This document shows, one piece after another, positions 47,640 to 59,632 of a stretch of 64,000 nt of DNA. The DNA comes from Liriodendron chinense. Its lineage: Eukaryota > Streptophyta > Magnoliopsida > Magnoliales > Magnoliaceae. The notes under the pieces were generated by a model that saw only the letters and a program-made list of their open reading frames with translations, was not told the origin of the DNA and did not search any database. The DNA lies in NCBI GenBank assembly GCA_003013855.2, contig ML058453.1:7123861-7187860 (forward strand). Direction: 5' to 3'. A program made the translations under genes and the position numbers. Position 1 is the stretch's first letter; the number at the start of each line of letters is the position of its first letter.

Positions 47640-47940
47640 TTGGCGTGAGGGATGATGCGCAGGCAGAGTATGAAAATGATATTATGGTTGCTTGATACAC
47701 AGGCAGTCTACAATTGTAAGTCACAATCTGAAAATCAGTCTTTTTCTGATTCGTGAACCCTTGTTTATTGAAATGAGATTACAGGATTTCTTTCATTTTC
47801 AACTGTCCAATTAATGTCCACCAATCAGATGGTAAGATAACAAACCTCACATAAATTTTGCTTCAAGATACATCTAACTTGGACCCATGATTTTCTAAGA
47901 TCTTGTGTATCATCCATCATATTCTGCTAGAGTATCAAAG
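47640..47940 (-). mobile_element. MITE family B, copy 3 (inverted)
   Basis: On the minus strand it contains GGATGATACACAAG at one end and CTGATTGGTGGACATTAATT followed by GGACAGTTGAAAA in the middle, the diagnostic order of the two other copies. The left end has GGATGATGCGCAGGCAG. More diverged than the other two. Confidence 0.55.
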
Positions 47941-49229
47941 TTTTTCTCCTCAATTTGGGGACACGTTTGGATGCACAATTGAATTGAATTGCACACATTC
48001 CTCCGAATAAAGAGGAAATGACTAAATTGTACTAATATTTCCATGTAATGGAACTGAAGGTCATGGGTTCAAGTACCCATTATGGATTATGGTGTGTGTG
48101 GGTGTGAGGGTGCCTAAGAAAAGAAAAGAAAAGAACAGAAAAAAAAAAAAACACTAAACTTTGGAGTCTAAATCCATCCATATCAATGCTAAGGCCACTT
48201 CCACCTTACTGCAATGACAGTTTCAACTGAATTTCAATGGTGCATACAATCCCGGCCTGTAGTCAATCTTCCTAATAGAATTTTTCTATGAAAATGCTAG
48301 TACATGGTTCGCATTGTAAAAATACCATGCAGCTCCCTCCTCGCCTTTCACTTGAAAAACATGTGTGATGACTGGGACTGTTTTATCTTGTGGGCCACCA
48401 CAATAATTGGTCACACCCCCAAAACCAATCGGATTGGACAGTATAGCCATGGCCTGCAAAAGGAAGAGTTTGAGCAACAGCCCACATTCGGGGTGCTCAA
48501 TCACTGTGCTTTCTGGCCTACAGTCGTCCATTCAGTGGTCCGCCCAATCACTGTGCTTTCTAGCCTACAGTCATCCATTCAGTGGTCCAACAGATCAATT
48601 CCTGATCACCGCAAATCTTTGCCATTGCAGACTGAGAGAGCTGCATTGTATTTCTGTGACATGGGTTGCATACTAGCATCTAGCGTCTCCCACCGCTTAA
48701 TTCTTAAATTACCATTTTACATTTTTTTCTCTCTTCTTCTTTCTTTCTTTTTTTTAATGACAACAGGGGTCCCACCCTTTTTTAAGGCGAGACTATTCCC
48801 TGCAGATGCACACAATCACCCGCAAACCACGTGCATCGGGTAAATCATGGGGAGGGGAATTGAACTCATCTTTGTGGCGAGCAAACCCACTATGCTAGCC
48901 ATTCACCCAAACCTTGGGCAGGTGGAGAATTTCCTCAATTCACCCAAATCTGTTCAGTAAAAGTACATAGGCCACAGATCAAAGGAACAGAAATGTCGGT
49001 ATGGAGGCAGTGATGAATTTTGGGTGCAATGTTTTCATAATATCAACTGAAACCACAATAAATATTTATGTGAAAGAATGGATGATTAGTTACACCCTTG
49101 CATCATGCAAGTGAGTGGTTCTATTTCTGTGATTAACACAATCTAACTATACAACTTATTACCGGCACCATCAGGTGTAATGGAAAACAAGATCACAGCT
49201 CCATCCATCACATCTGATATCCTATTGTG
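47941..49229. other. Unannotated DNA with a 47-bp tandem duplication
   Basis: CAATCACTGTGCTTTCTnGCC begins at 48498 and 48545, followed in each copy by TACAGTCnTCCATTCAGTGG. Open frames across it (48286-48843) show no recognisable family. A-rich (AAAAG)n lies at about 48119-48150. This region separates the 3' end of the FAD synthetase gene from the small coiled-coil gene's upstream side. Confidence 0.5.
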
Positions 49230-51869
49230 TCAATCACCTCCCGTATCACCAAACTCAATGCCCAGGAGTTGACAGTCCTGAAATGGGGCCCACGTCTGAG
49301 AACCTTCCATGCCATCTAGTTCCACATGGATGTCCGTTTCATCAATCATCGCTTTGCATGGTCCCACGTACACATGATCAACCAGTAGAGTGCAGTTCTC
49401 ATAAACACCCTCCTTGGGTGGCTGGTTCAGCAAACATGACTTGGGAGCCGATATCCTATTTCTGTTGCCAAAACAATTGCCATCCATTGTAAGCACGACA
49501 TGGTGCCTCCTCCCCAAAAGCTCTAACACGTATTTCATGTCACCCTCAGAAAGAGCATGGCGTACGCGAGTTGAAGACACCTGGCCCCTCTCCTTCAAAT
49601 CGCAGCTTTTACTTCTTCCATCGGAGGAGCATTGGTTTTTGTCCATGATGGAGCTCACAATGTATGCACCTAACCCATACTCCTTGCATAGCTTGACCAG
49701 CTCCTCTGCATCCCCTGAAGCTTTATACCCAAACCGGTAGTTCTCGCCTAGCATAGAAACTCATGGCATTCTGTTAAGTGAAAATGGCAATCACAACAGA
49801 GGATTTTCAATTAAAAGGAGGGCAAAAAAAGATGCACTTGTGATACCTGCCACAACTCCACTTACTTTGAGCTCCTTGGATAGCCTCTCAACAAACTGCC
49901 GTGGAGTGAGATGTCTAACATTTGAGAATTCAACTTCAAATTCAAGTGGAACTACATTACCACAGTACGGCGCCCAAGAGGAAAGAACCCGCTTCCGATC
50001 GCATTTTGCAACAATAGGAGCCCTATGTAGGAATTAGAATAAAAGAAACAATTGTCCATGTTTCACACTAGAAAACCTCAAAAATGAAAAATAAAATAAA
50101 ATAAAAATAACAGCAGCCTATACACATTGGCTCACTGCTACATGGCAAACTCAACCGAATGCCCACGTCTAAGCTTGAAGGAAATCTAAACCCATAACAA
50201 GAGGAATAAAGCTGAAAGAATTTTACTTCATAAAAGCAAATAACTTTAGAGGCATATGATTAGCTAAGAGACTTTGAAAAATTTTGACAAATAAAAAAAC
50301 CTGAATAGGAAAGAAAAACAGCATTGTCAATAACTTCTTTCTTTTTATCGGTCATTGTCGCCACAAATTTCTACTATATAACAAGAATTGCTATGGACAA
50401 AAGATTACATGCACTTACTCATTGAAAATCAGCAACCATATAAATATCTTGGTCTGCCTTCCCATCCACTTATCTTGGTCTGCCTTTTTGCTTGGGCAAG
50501 CCCCCGTGCATCTGTGGGATAGGGTGATCGAAAGATTCGATAGGAAGATGGCTGGGTGGAAAGGAAGAAGCATATCCTCGGGGGGGTCGTTTGACTCTAA
50601 TCAAGTCGACTCTCTCGAACTTGCCTATTTACTTCTTGTCTTTATTTCGGTGTCCGAAGGCGGTGCTTGAGAGGTTAGAAAAGATGATGAGGAATTTCTT
50701 TTGGAGAGGCGTGAGCGAAGTCAGGAAGTTTCATCTCCTCAAGTGGGACGAAGTTTACAGGCCAGTTAAGGAGGGAAGGGCCGGCATCAAACCTTTGAGG
50801 GATATGAATACAGCTTTGTTGGGGAAATGGGTTTGGAGATTCGGGGAGGAAGAAGGGAAGTTGTGGAGGGAAGTAGTGACCAACAAATATGGCACTCAAG
50901 CAAGGGGGTGGTTCGTGAAACCTTCATCTTTGTACTGAGCATCTGCCATTTGGAAAGTGGTGGCGGCTACAGAGTATTTAGTTCAGTCAGGCATTTCCTT
51001 CTCAGTGGGCGATGGTCATCGTGTGTGTTTCTGGGTGGATTGTTGGTGTGGAGATCAGGCATTATAGTCCAGGTTCCCTTCTATTTCTCGACTCGCGCCC
51101 GACCGTTATGTCTCTGTGGCGGACTGTGTTTCCACTGAGGGGGACTTAGTCATGTGGGCGCCCATGTGTCGTAGAAACTTGTTAAATTCAAAATTTGAAG
51201 AGTATGTTCATCTTCTTCAGGTTTTGAGTCGTAGCAAGCCTGCGCCACAAGAGAAGGATGGTGTGGTGTGGTCCAGAAGCGTGTCTGGGAAGTTTTTAGT
51301 TCAGTCTTTTTTCAGGTAGTCTCGTCGTTGCAGCAGGGCAGCCCGCAACATCCTTTTCATCATTGGTTCTTCGGGAGCCCCCCTCGTGTGGCGGTTTTCG
51401 TCTCGTTGGCGGGGCGTAAGGGAATTCTAACGTGAGACAATCTTCAAAAGAGAGCTATGATCCTCTCTAACATTTGTCTATTGTGCATGGCGGCCGAAGA
51501 GACTATCGATCACCTCTTCATCCAATGTCCCTTTGCTTCCAACTTGTGGAATCACTTCTTATCTTTGTCTACTGTGGATTGCGTGATGCCATTGCGTGAT
51601 GCCAAGGGCGGTAGAGGATCTTATGTGGGCGTGGTTAGGAGATGGTGGGGGCAAGTGCAAATCAGGGAACGCGAAGTGAAATCTTCTCCTTATGGCGGTT
51701 TTCTGGACTATTTGGGGAGTGAGGAACAATTGTTGTTTTAGGAATATCAGGCCTAGGGTGGTGGAGGCCGTTAGACGAGCTTCCAGTTTCTTAGAGAGCT
51801 GGGCCTAACTAATCAGTTAGGGGGTTGTAATTCTTTGCTCCTTCATGAGCTCTTCTAATAAAAAAATTT

Positions 51870-51914
<45 letters not shown>

Positions 51915-53656
51915 AAAAAAAAAAAAAAAGAAAAAAAAAAAAAAGAAAAAAAAAAAGACATGAGGTGATGAGGACCTTCAAGCAATAGAAAGGGCATTTA
52001 GATAATAAAGATGAGGCTCCATCTTAAGCTACACCAAAAGAAGAGCTTTGCTACAATACATCCTGACTTGTTTCCCTTCAATCATTAACTGTTCTCCTTG
52101 AATATTGACCATGTCCTTGACTGTTGTCTTTATGTCCATTAATCAAAATTTTAGAGTCTTCCAGATGTTGAAGATTTTTAAGGCATTGGCCATGGGAAGA
52201 TCCTAAACTTTTGATAAATGGGCAGAAAGACAACAGTCAAGGACAAGGTCAATTCAAGGAAAGCAGTTAATGATTGAAGGGTTGAATTCTTCTTCTTTTC
52301 TTTTCTTTGCCTTTCTTTGGTTGGTTGAGATCCCCCATCCATAGTGAGGCCCATCATATAAATGGTTTGGATCATAGAAACAGGACTGCCAATCCAATGG
52401 CTATTCCGAACATAGCAAATTGTGGCCATTTATTGCAGCATTAATAGTACCAACCAATATATTGGCCAATATTATCGGTATCACACGATACTAATATAAT
52501 AATGAGCTGCAGTTGGGAAACTTCTCAGTATTGGTCGATATATCGTAATTCATCACAACGCATCAACGATTAATCAATATTCGATTCATTGGTCCAAGGT
52601 TTTTGACAAACAAGATTTGTCTTAAGTCACTTCATTTCTTTTGTACCAAGCCACTTCTCTTTTTGTCTAAGTCACTTCCTATTTTCTTTGTGACTATCGG
52701 GAATATTGCCGTTTATCATATTTTATCCACAGATTCAAAGGTTCATAGAGGAAGACAGCATGAATAAAGAAAAATTCTTACAAATGGATCGTTTGAATGA
52801 TAAACAAGTATCTATGCACTCGCTCACAAAAAAATGGGACCAACCCCCATTGTGTATTGGTACTTATTGGGTATAGAATAGATCTGCTTTTCTTTGTTCC
52901 TACGAACAGAATTGTTCAATTATATATCAATACATTGCGATATTTTAAAATTACTGTTGTTGTATATTATTTTGTATTGTTGATATGTATAAACCATATC
53001 GACAATATCTCAAGTGCATCAGCACCCTTGTGAAAATATTGAGAAAAAAAAATTGCCAAAAATAAAAATAGGACCTCTTTTTCATAAAATTTTTGCTTTC
53101 ATTATCTTCCTAATGGAATTTTGACCACTACTTTTCGATTGTTTGGAGAGGAAAAGGGATTTGGGGGCAGAAATTGATATCAGAAAACGGGCGGTATTGG
53201 AATCCAAATTGGTGAGTTTTGGCGAGTTTGATCAGTTTTTGGCTGTTTAAATCCCATAGAATCAGTGGAATGAAGTTCATAATCCATGATTTTGCATGTT
53301 TTGTGTGCTCAATCAAGGGCTTTGACCTCCAATTTTCGAATTTGGGAGAAATTGGGGAATCCAAAATCTTCCCCATTTCATCCAACTTGTAATTAGAGGT
53401 TAAAAAAAATCACATTGGAGTTCTTGAAGGCTGATCTACAGATTAACGGAACCTTTCGAAAACTTTGAAAGAAATATTCTTAATTAAAAATGTAAAAATT
53501 AATTAACGATAATTTTATTTGAAAACAATTAGATTGATCATATATCATGTAGGCCTTATATTTTGTATTTATGAGTGTATGATGATCCTAACATCAACCA
53601 TACTTGTTTATTTATTTTCAAAAATAAATTTCATTTTTTTTAAATTACAAAATACA

Positions 53657-53732
<76 letters not shown>

Positions 53733-56463
53733 AATGCACCATATATTGTAGGAGATATTTAATGCTAGTATTTAGTACATTGAACGTGCTAACAAGTGAT
53801 ATGAATTATAGAAAAATTAGTGATTTCTTCTATTTTTTATGAAATGATTTTTAATACAATTGCATCACTTCTATCTGACAGCACATGGTTTAGGACCCTA
53901 TATAAAGAAAACTTATTTCATGTTCTTGATTTTTGTAATCTTTTGAGTTCGAAGTGTGTAATGATGTCTTTTTTAACATCCCTTGAAGTTTCATTGAAAA
54001 ATCTGACCATTTTTCGTAATGTTTCTCGATGATTTTAAAAAACAATAATACATTAAGGGATGCGTCCGATATTTCCCATGCAAAATCTGATAGGTTTCCA
54101 TATCCCAAGAGGGTGATACATCCATTGATACCAATACTAAAGACACTAATTGTAGCAACCCTTCAAAAAATTAAAAACGCAATTTTAACAACGATTTCTC
54201 AGCCTCCCACAACTTGCAAACCACTGCCTCTCTCCACGTGCCAATTTGACTAGTAGAATGGAACACAATGTTGTTAGCTTCAATAAATGTGTAATGAGGT
54301 TTCTTCTCCCAACAAGTTGAACCTTGTGTTATTGTGCACTTGCTCTCCACTAAAGGTTCAATCTTTAATGAAAGTATCTTCAATGCCATTCTGAAATTGG
54401 TCATTGCTGAGGACAACACTACTGAAGTGCAAAAGACGAGCACGTGTGCGTGCATGCAGACCCTGCATAAGTGCCTCCTAATGACAATGGGCATCTCTCC
54501 TGCCAAAAAGGAGAAATATATGCCCCATTTCCACAATCAGCCACCTACTTGCATTTACAAAATCACCCTGCAAGCAAAATTTTACCCAAAGCAGTAAAAC
54601 AAAATTCACAATCCCAAAAACTTCAGCCCACATTGCATCCTTGATCCCAGCTGGCCCATCACAAGCAAAGAGCATGTGGGCGGTCCTCATTGGAAAAAAA
54701 AAAAAAAAACCCTCAAAACTACCTGACCCTGGTCACTGCTGAAACTAGAATTTAGAATCGATCACCCACTTGGAAGAGCTTCCTAGTCATATCTAGGTCC
54801 AATGACAGGAGAATAAAGGCTGGTGCTAAATTAGTAATACTGATATCTAAGTATTTTTAATGTTTTTTTAAAGTTAGATCTGTTTGGTCCCACAAAAGAA
54901 TTTAATATATTTGTGAAATACTACAAAACGCTATTGAATCTGAGTAACTAATAACTAGCAATCAAAAGCAAGAGTGGGAACAGGAGCTGTGGGCAGAGGT
55001 AGAAATAAGTAATTGCAGTGCCATAACATAATACTCCAAGTGACATGACAAAGTTAATCCAATAACATAATTATGAGATAATTGCATCTACTTGAAAGAC
55101 TATAGCATTTATACCTGCGCTCCCAACCAAGTACTTCTGCCATTCCTACAAATGACAGGAGAAAAGGACTCCCAGCCTTTGATGCTTGTATTGCAAGTTC
55201 TCGATGACCAATGTGAAGAGCATCAAACTTTCCCAAAGCTACTATACCTCCTATCATATCAGTGGCAAGATGAACATCATTCACTATGAAAACATGAAGA
55301 AACAACCCCAGAGAAATAGAAGTCTTGGTAACGAAATAACAGCAACATACATTTAAATTAAGATATGGCAAGCTGACCACAAATAACTGAGAGAAGGCTA
55401 TGATGATGATGATCATAGTGATAAGATAGGGCCATATTCATATTTCCATAGAAAATCATACCCCTTTATGGAAAATAATAAATTGAATGAGAGAGAATGT
55501 ATGGCATTATCAGTAGATTATACAGTGGAAATGAGGAGCTTTTATGGACAAAATGCAGTGGAAGAAAAATTATTCTGCTTAGGGCTTTTAGTAAAATTAT
55601 ACTGCTTAGGCTTTCATAAATTATACAGTGGTATGGACAAAATACAGGATTTGTAAATTTTTTGTGCTGTTCCATCTTCTTAGGGCTTTTATATGCTACT
55701 TTTCTCTTTCAGTAAACTTTCAATTGATCAGGGAAGAAAAATAAAAAGAATGAGAAGACATGAATGTTAATTTTCTCATGTGGAACAGGAAAGGAGAAAA
55801 CAAAATAGGGTAACTTAAAACCTGCTACAGGAGATGAACCTTCCGACGGAAATTCCCGATCGTCTTCCTGCTGACTTTGCAAAAAAGAACTGTATCAAAT
55901 GCTTGAATAAGGATGGAGGCAACTGAGCATCAAAATATAACGAAAAGAAGAAAGTCCAAGCTCTAAGAATTGATGTTTCAACATTGAAGAAGATTATTCC
56001 AATAGAGATTGATGTATTTCTGCAAGTGTAGAATACACAGGTGAATCTGAAAAACCAAAATGATAGCACACGACTGATACCATCTCATTCTTATGTAAGA
56101 GAAAAGGAACAAAATATAAACTTATCAAAAGAAGATAAGAAATGTCTGAAGTTATTTCAGCTACTTCCTGAATAAGAGGCAATTCTGGGCATTATTGTGT
56201 CCATAAATTTTTCTATTAATGTTGCTCCCTGCCTCTCTCATGGTTTGTTGGGAGATGACTCAAATTTATTTTTTTTTCCTCGCACTGTTCAAACATAGAT
56301 GTTATCGAATAAAATAAAATAAAATAAAATATTTTGTATTATACATACAATGAGAAATGGCACATGCAACACGAGTACAAGGACAATGGTAGAGAAAGAA
56401 AAGGTCGGAGAAATCAGAAAAGGGGGAGAAGAAAACAGAGAAATTGTAACTAAGGTGTGAGCT

Positions 56464-56532
<69 letters not shown>

Positions 56533-58828
56533 CCATCTCCACATTTTCATGTGTTGTGGTCCACTCAAGCTTTATATCTGCCTTGTTTTTAGGTTGGCAT
56601 CCTAACACGAGACGAGACAGCACAACAGATGTACAAGATGGATTTCGCAAGTCATCACAATGGGCCCTATAAAGCCTTTGTTACACAATGCCCCTACTAC
56701 TATGCTCGGTGCAGCCTACACGCAAAGAGGAGGAAGAGTTTGAGCAAGCTAATCGCATCAAAGAACTGACACGATGCGGGTAAAATCTAAATTGTTGCAC
56801 GCTTTTTGTGGATGAAATCTGAACTGTATGTCAAACAACAACTAAAGTTTCTAGTTCCCAAAATCCTCATTGCTTCATTTAAAATGTCTTCCCATGTCAT
56901 TTGAATATTCAAAGTGTTCCACCCTACGTAACTAATTGTAGGGATAAAAATCCAAAAGCTACTTGCATTATGGATAGTATCGATATTAGAAGAATCTCCT
57001 ACATTAGCTAATCTAGTAGATGTTCAGAAGATCACTAGTTTCAAGTTAACTGGAATTTGAGGCTGCTTCCTCATTGTGACTATTAGGAGAGGCCATTGCA
57101 ATTTGGTCATTCCCTCTTGACTAAATAGGACTTTCCAAATACACCTAATTGGATGGTCACGTCGTTGTCCACCTTGCGAGCATGGCCAAAGTGTCCTTTG
57201 GGGTAGTTTAGATGCCTGTAAAGTCTTTAAGCAGTAATCCAATTACAAGTCATCGGATTACATGGGTCATTTGGATGGGTATATTTGCTTGTAATGGGAT
57301 TACATGCTCCCACATATGTTGGCCACATGTACATGGCAAATGGGCATGTTTCATATTACAAGTAAACAAATTACAAGCAACGGATCTATTTTTTGAAACT
57401 TTTCGATGCAAGGAGATTTGCAGCACGGCTTTGGCATTCCCACCCTCCCCTTCTTCCAACGGCCGAACCCATGGTTTAGTGATATAGATCATCATGCATT
57501 TATGGCCCGTTGTATACAGTGCCCATTGTACACATGGGCTCATTGTATCCTCTCTATGTGTATTGTCCATCACAATTTGGCCCACTGCACATGTGGGGTC
57601 ATCCATCTATGATTCCGTTGTACACATAATCATGTATCATGTAAATGTATGGCCCCCACTGCACATGCGGAGTCATTCATGTTCCGTTGTACGCATAATC
57701 ATGCATCATGTATGGGTATGGCCATTTTCTAATCCATCTTTATACCTCTCTTTGTATCAGGTACGTCTCTTTATATCATGTATGGCCCATTGTACAAATG
57801 GGTTGATCATGCATGTATGTCTAACTGTACATGTGGCCAGCATATGTCGGGGCCATTGTACACGTGGAGCATACTACACACGTTGCTAGCACACTGCATG
57901 TACACGTAAAGTAATAGTTAATTATTCATATTCAATAGTTTCTCATCACAAAAGAGAATTTGAATTAGTAGGCCCATTTTTGTGGCCCACCAAATGATTG
58001 GTTTAGCATAAGGATCAGCTATACGTTTTATTGAGTTGAGCTTATCTCAATGATCCATCTTAAATGAAGACTTTATATGTCATTTGATGATTTCTAAATG
58101 ATCAGCTATAGGTTTTATTCACACACGAATACCCAATTATAGACTGTAAACAATTTACAGGTTATCCAAACACAAACAATTGTTTACAGATTACAGCTTA
58201 AAGCCAAATAGGACAGACGGTAAACACTTCACAGATTAATCAGATTACAACTTAAAAATTTTACACACATCCAAAGGACCCCTTATGTATGGCATCTGAG
58301 CTTCCAAAAATAGGACAATCAACTTATCAGTTGGGGCAAACTGGTCATAGCAAATAAGCATGTCCATAACATGGCCCCATCCACTATTTCCATGCGTGTG
58401 CGCACCTGATGAGCGGGTCTGATTTCTGCACCGGACAATTTTCAAGGCGGGGCCTACATTTTTTATGGCTTGTAATGTTATAAGCATGTGACACATGGAT
58501 CCAACAAGGTGTATTTGAACATAACAATTCAACACAGCTGTGCATTCAAATGTGGTTGAATTGAATTCAGCTGAATGGTCGGTGAAAAGAAGAGCAGTCG
58601 TTACAGTTTCTTTCCTTTAAGGCTGTTTTTTCCTTCTTCTTTTTGGGGTATTCAAGCCGTCCAAAAGCTAGCTATATGGAACACCTAACCTGGTGGTCCA
58701 GCGGACTACCAAACCCAACATACCACAGAAAGTACCCTCCAAAAGCACTAAAACCCTAGAAATAAAGATCAAACAACACAGAATAAAATTCCGGCAAGTC
58801 CATCAAACATTTCAAACACACAAAAAAA

Positions 58829-58871
<43 letters not shown>

Positions 58872-59138
58872 GGCCTAGAAAAAAGGAGATTGAAATCAGA
58901 TGAACGGTCTGATGGAATCAGACCTGAAACAATCGGCGACCATTGGAGCGTTGGGATGAGAAAAGGACGCTTGGGGAAAACCGGCAGCGATGGTTCGCTG
59001 CAGCTGCTGCTCTCTGCTTCCTCGAGAGGGTCTTTTACTGTAATTCCGAGAAGCAAGGTAGGGGCAAATTCGGTATTTCGTATATAACCCCAGCTCGTAG
59101 CCTCGCCAGTAATGGGAAAAGCGGCAGCCGCTTTCCAT
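49230..59138 (-). CDS. RIBF: FAD synthetase (FMN adenylyltransferase), plastid type (five exons)
   Basis: Exons 59138-58924, 55874-55822, 55250-55115, 50022-49847 and 49747-49230 join to 1098 nt, 365 aa, with every split codon resolved (Ser72, Gly90, Arg135, Gly194). Exon 1 encodes a basic, Ser/Arg-rich leader fitting a plastid transit peptide. Exon 3 carries the nucleotidyltransferase signature GKFDALHIGH (residues 96-105) and SFVGMAEVLGWER; exon 4 APIVAKCDRKRVL and LTPRQFVERL; exon 5 NYRFGYKASGDA, VSSTRVRHAL and GDMKYVLELLGR. Enzymes of this family transfer AMP from ATP to FMN to make FAD; plant plastid RibF proteins are reported to lack riboflavin kinase activity. Length and order fit plant RIBF1/RIBF2. 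Introns 1 and 3 are about 3.0 and 5.1 kb and hold a LINE, a hairpin, a TIR element and microsatellites. Exon 2 uses an AAAG acceptor, so NAGNAG-like alternatives a few bases away are possible. Confidence 0.92.
50430..51958 (+). pseudogene. L1-like LINE 3' remnant in RIBF intron 3
   Basis: Plus-strand pieces: VHLWDRVIERFDRKMAGWKG and TLIKSTLSNLPIYFLSLFRC (50495-50650), FFWRGVSEVRKFHLLKWDEV, RAGIKPLRDMNTALLGKWVW, then the zinc-binding RVT region EETIDHLFIQCPFASNLW near 51490-51550. Frames are broken several times. It ends with AATAAAAAAATTTG, a (CT)n tract (51869-51911) and an A-rich tail to about 51958. It lies antisense to the host gene. No target duplication was found. Its reverse transcriptase text resembles the LINE at 36063-38315. 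Confidence 0.8.
51869..51911. repeat. (CT)n microsatellite at the LINE tail
   Basis: About 21 CT units between the LINE 3' sequence and its A-rich tail. Confidence 0.95.
52073..52280. repeat. Long hairpin (inverted repeat, about 80-bp arms) in RIBF intron 3
   Basis: Left arm 52073-52154 (CCCTTCAATCATTAACTG ... ATTTTAG) and right arm 52203-52280 are inverted copies. By eye they differ at about eight positions plus a 2-nt bulge, including a 20-bp perfect block TGTCCTTGACTGTTGTCTTT. The loop is about 48 nt. A transcript from either strand could fold into a long stem. Confidence 0.85.
53659..53727. repeat. (TA)n microsatellite
   Basis: About 34 TA units, the longest in the window, in RIBF intron 3. 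Confidence 0.97.
54480..54690 (-). pseudogene. Possible RNase H-like retroelement remnant
   Basis: The minus-strand frame reads FACDGPAGIKDAMWAEVFGI, then LQGDFVNASRWL. The order GPAGIKD..AE and GDxxNASRWL resembles the RNase H-like domain found at the end of plant LINE polyproteins (typical text xGPxGxxdxxxAEhxAh and EGDSxNAIxWh). The catalytic residues are not all present. It lies in RIBF intron 3 on the gene's own strand. Tentative. Confidence 0.35.
56463..56529. repeat. (CA)n(GA)n microsatellite
   Basis: A short CA tract runs into about 25 GA units. The sequence after it (56530-56680) has family A phrases (TGTGTTGTGGTCCACTCAAG, ATGGATTTCGCAAGTC, GGGCCC), so the tract may have replaced the left part of a foldback element. 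Located in RIBF intron 1. Confidence 0.85.
57264..58282. mobile_element. TIR element family C, copy 2
   Basis: The left end GGGTCATTTGGATGGG and the reverse complement of the right end, GGGGTCCTTTGGATG, match each other and those of the copy at 44641-46253. The right arm contains GAATTAGTAGGCCCA, GGATCAGCTATACG, CTTTATATGTCATTTGATG and CTTAAAGCCAAATAGGACAG, in the same order as in copy 1. A similar word GGGGTAGTTTAGATG at 57200 may mark an outer or older end. No transposase. Located in RIBF intron 1. Confidence 0.6.
57583..57725. repeat. 74-bp tandem duplication inside TIR element C2
   Basis: CACTGCACATGyGGnGTCAT begins at 57583 and 57657; both copies continue with TTCCGTTGTACnCATAATCA and TnTATCATGTA or a variant. 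Further related words (GGCCCATTGTACA) flank the pair, suggesting an older, longer array. Confidence 0.75.
58823..58870. repeat. (AAAAC)n tract near RIBF exon 1
   Basis: Poly-A followed by six or so AAAAC units, ending 53 bp inside intron 1 from the exon 1 donor. On the gene's strand this is a T-rich, GTTTT tract. Confidence 0.9.
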
Positions 59139-59632
59139 CCTCAGCCACGGAGCCGGAACTGAGGAATGGTGAGTGAGCCTGTTTTAACAAACAATAAGGC
59201 TTGCCAACGGAACTCGCCTACGTAGAATGGGAAAAGCTACTCGCATCAATACGTGCCAACGTGGCACTCGTTATGACATCTGGTCCGTTCATCCAGAAGA
59301 TCATACAATATATGCCCATCTGTTGAATAAATTTAGGTCAATTCATAGTCAGTTGGTCCATGCTGTTCTGGGAAATGGACGGTTGCGCGATCAATGTGCG
59401 CGTGGACGTGTGTGAGATTTTTGGACCAAAGCTGGTGTTTTGGACCTCTGGTACGTTACAACTAATAAACGGTCTTATCTCAGACAAGTGTGTAAGACAC
59501 TGAGACTAGACAAGGCAAACTACTTGGCGAGTCTAGATGGGTGAGCCTCTTCCAATTTGAGAATTCTTACCGTTCGACTACGACTAGCAACGTGGCCTCT
59601 TACCAACCCTAGTAACATGGACGCTGGTGGAT

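Noticed and set aside
48304..48843. 179-aa plus-strand open frame
   Set aside because: Spans a 47-bp tandem duplication and a T-rich tract; no domain and weak codon character.
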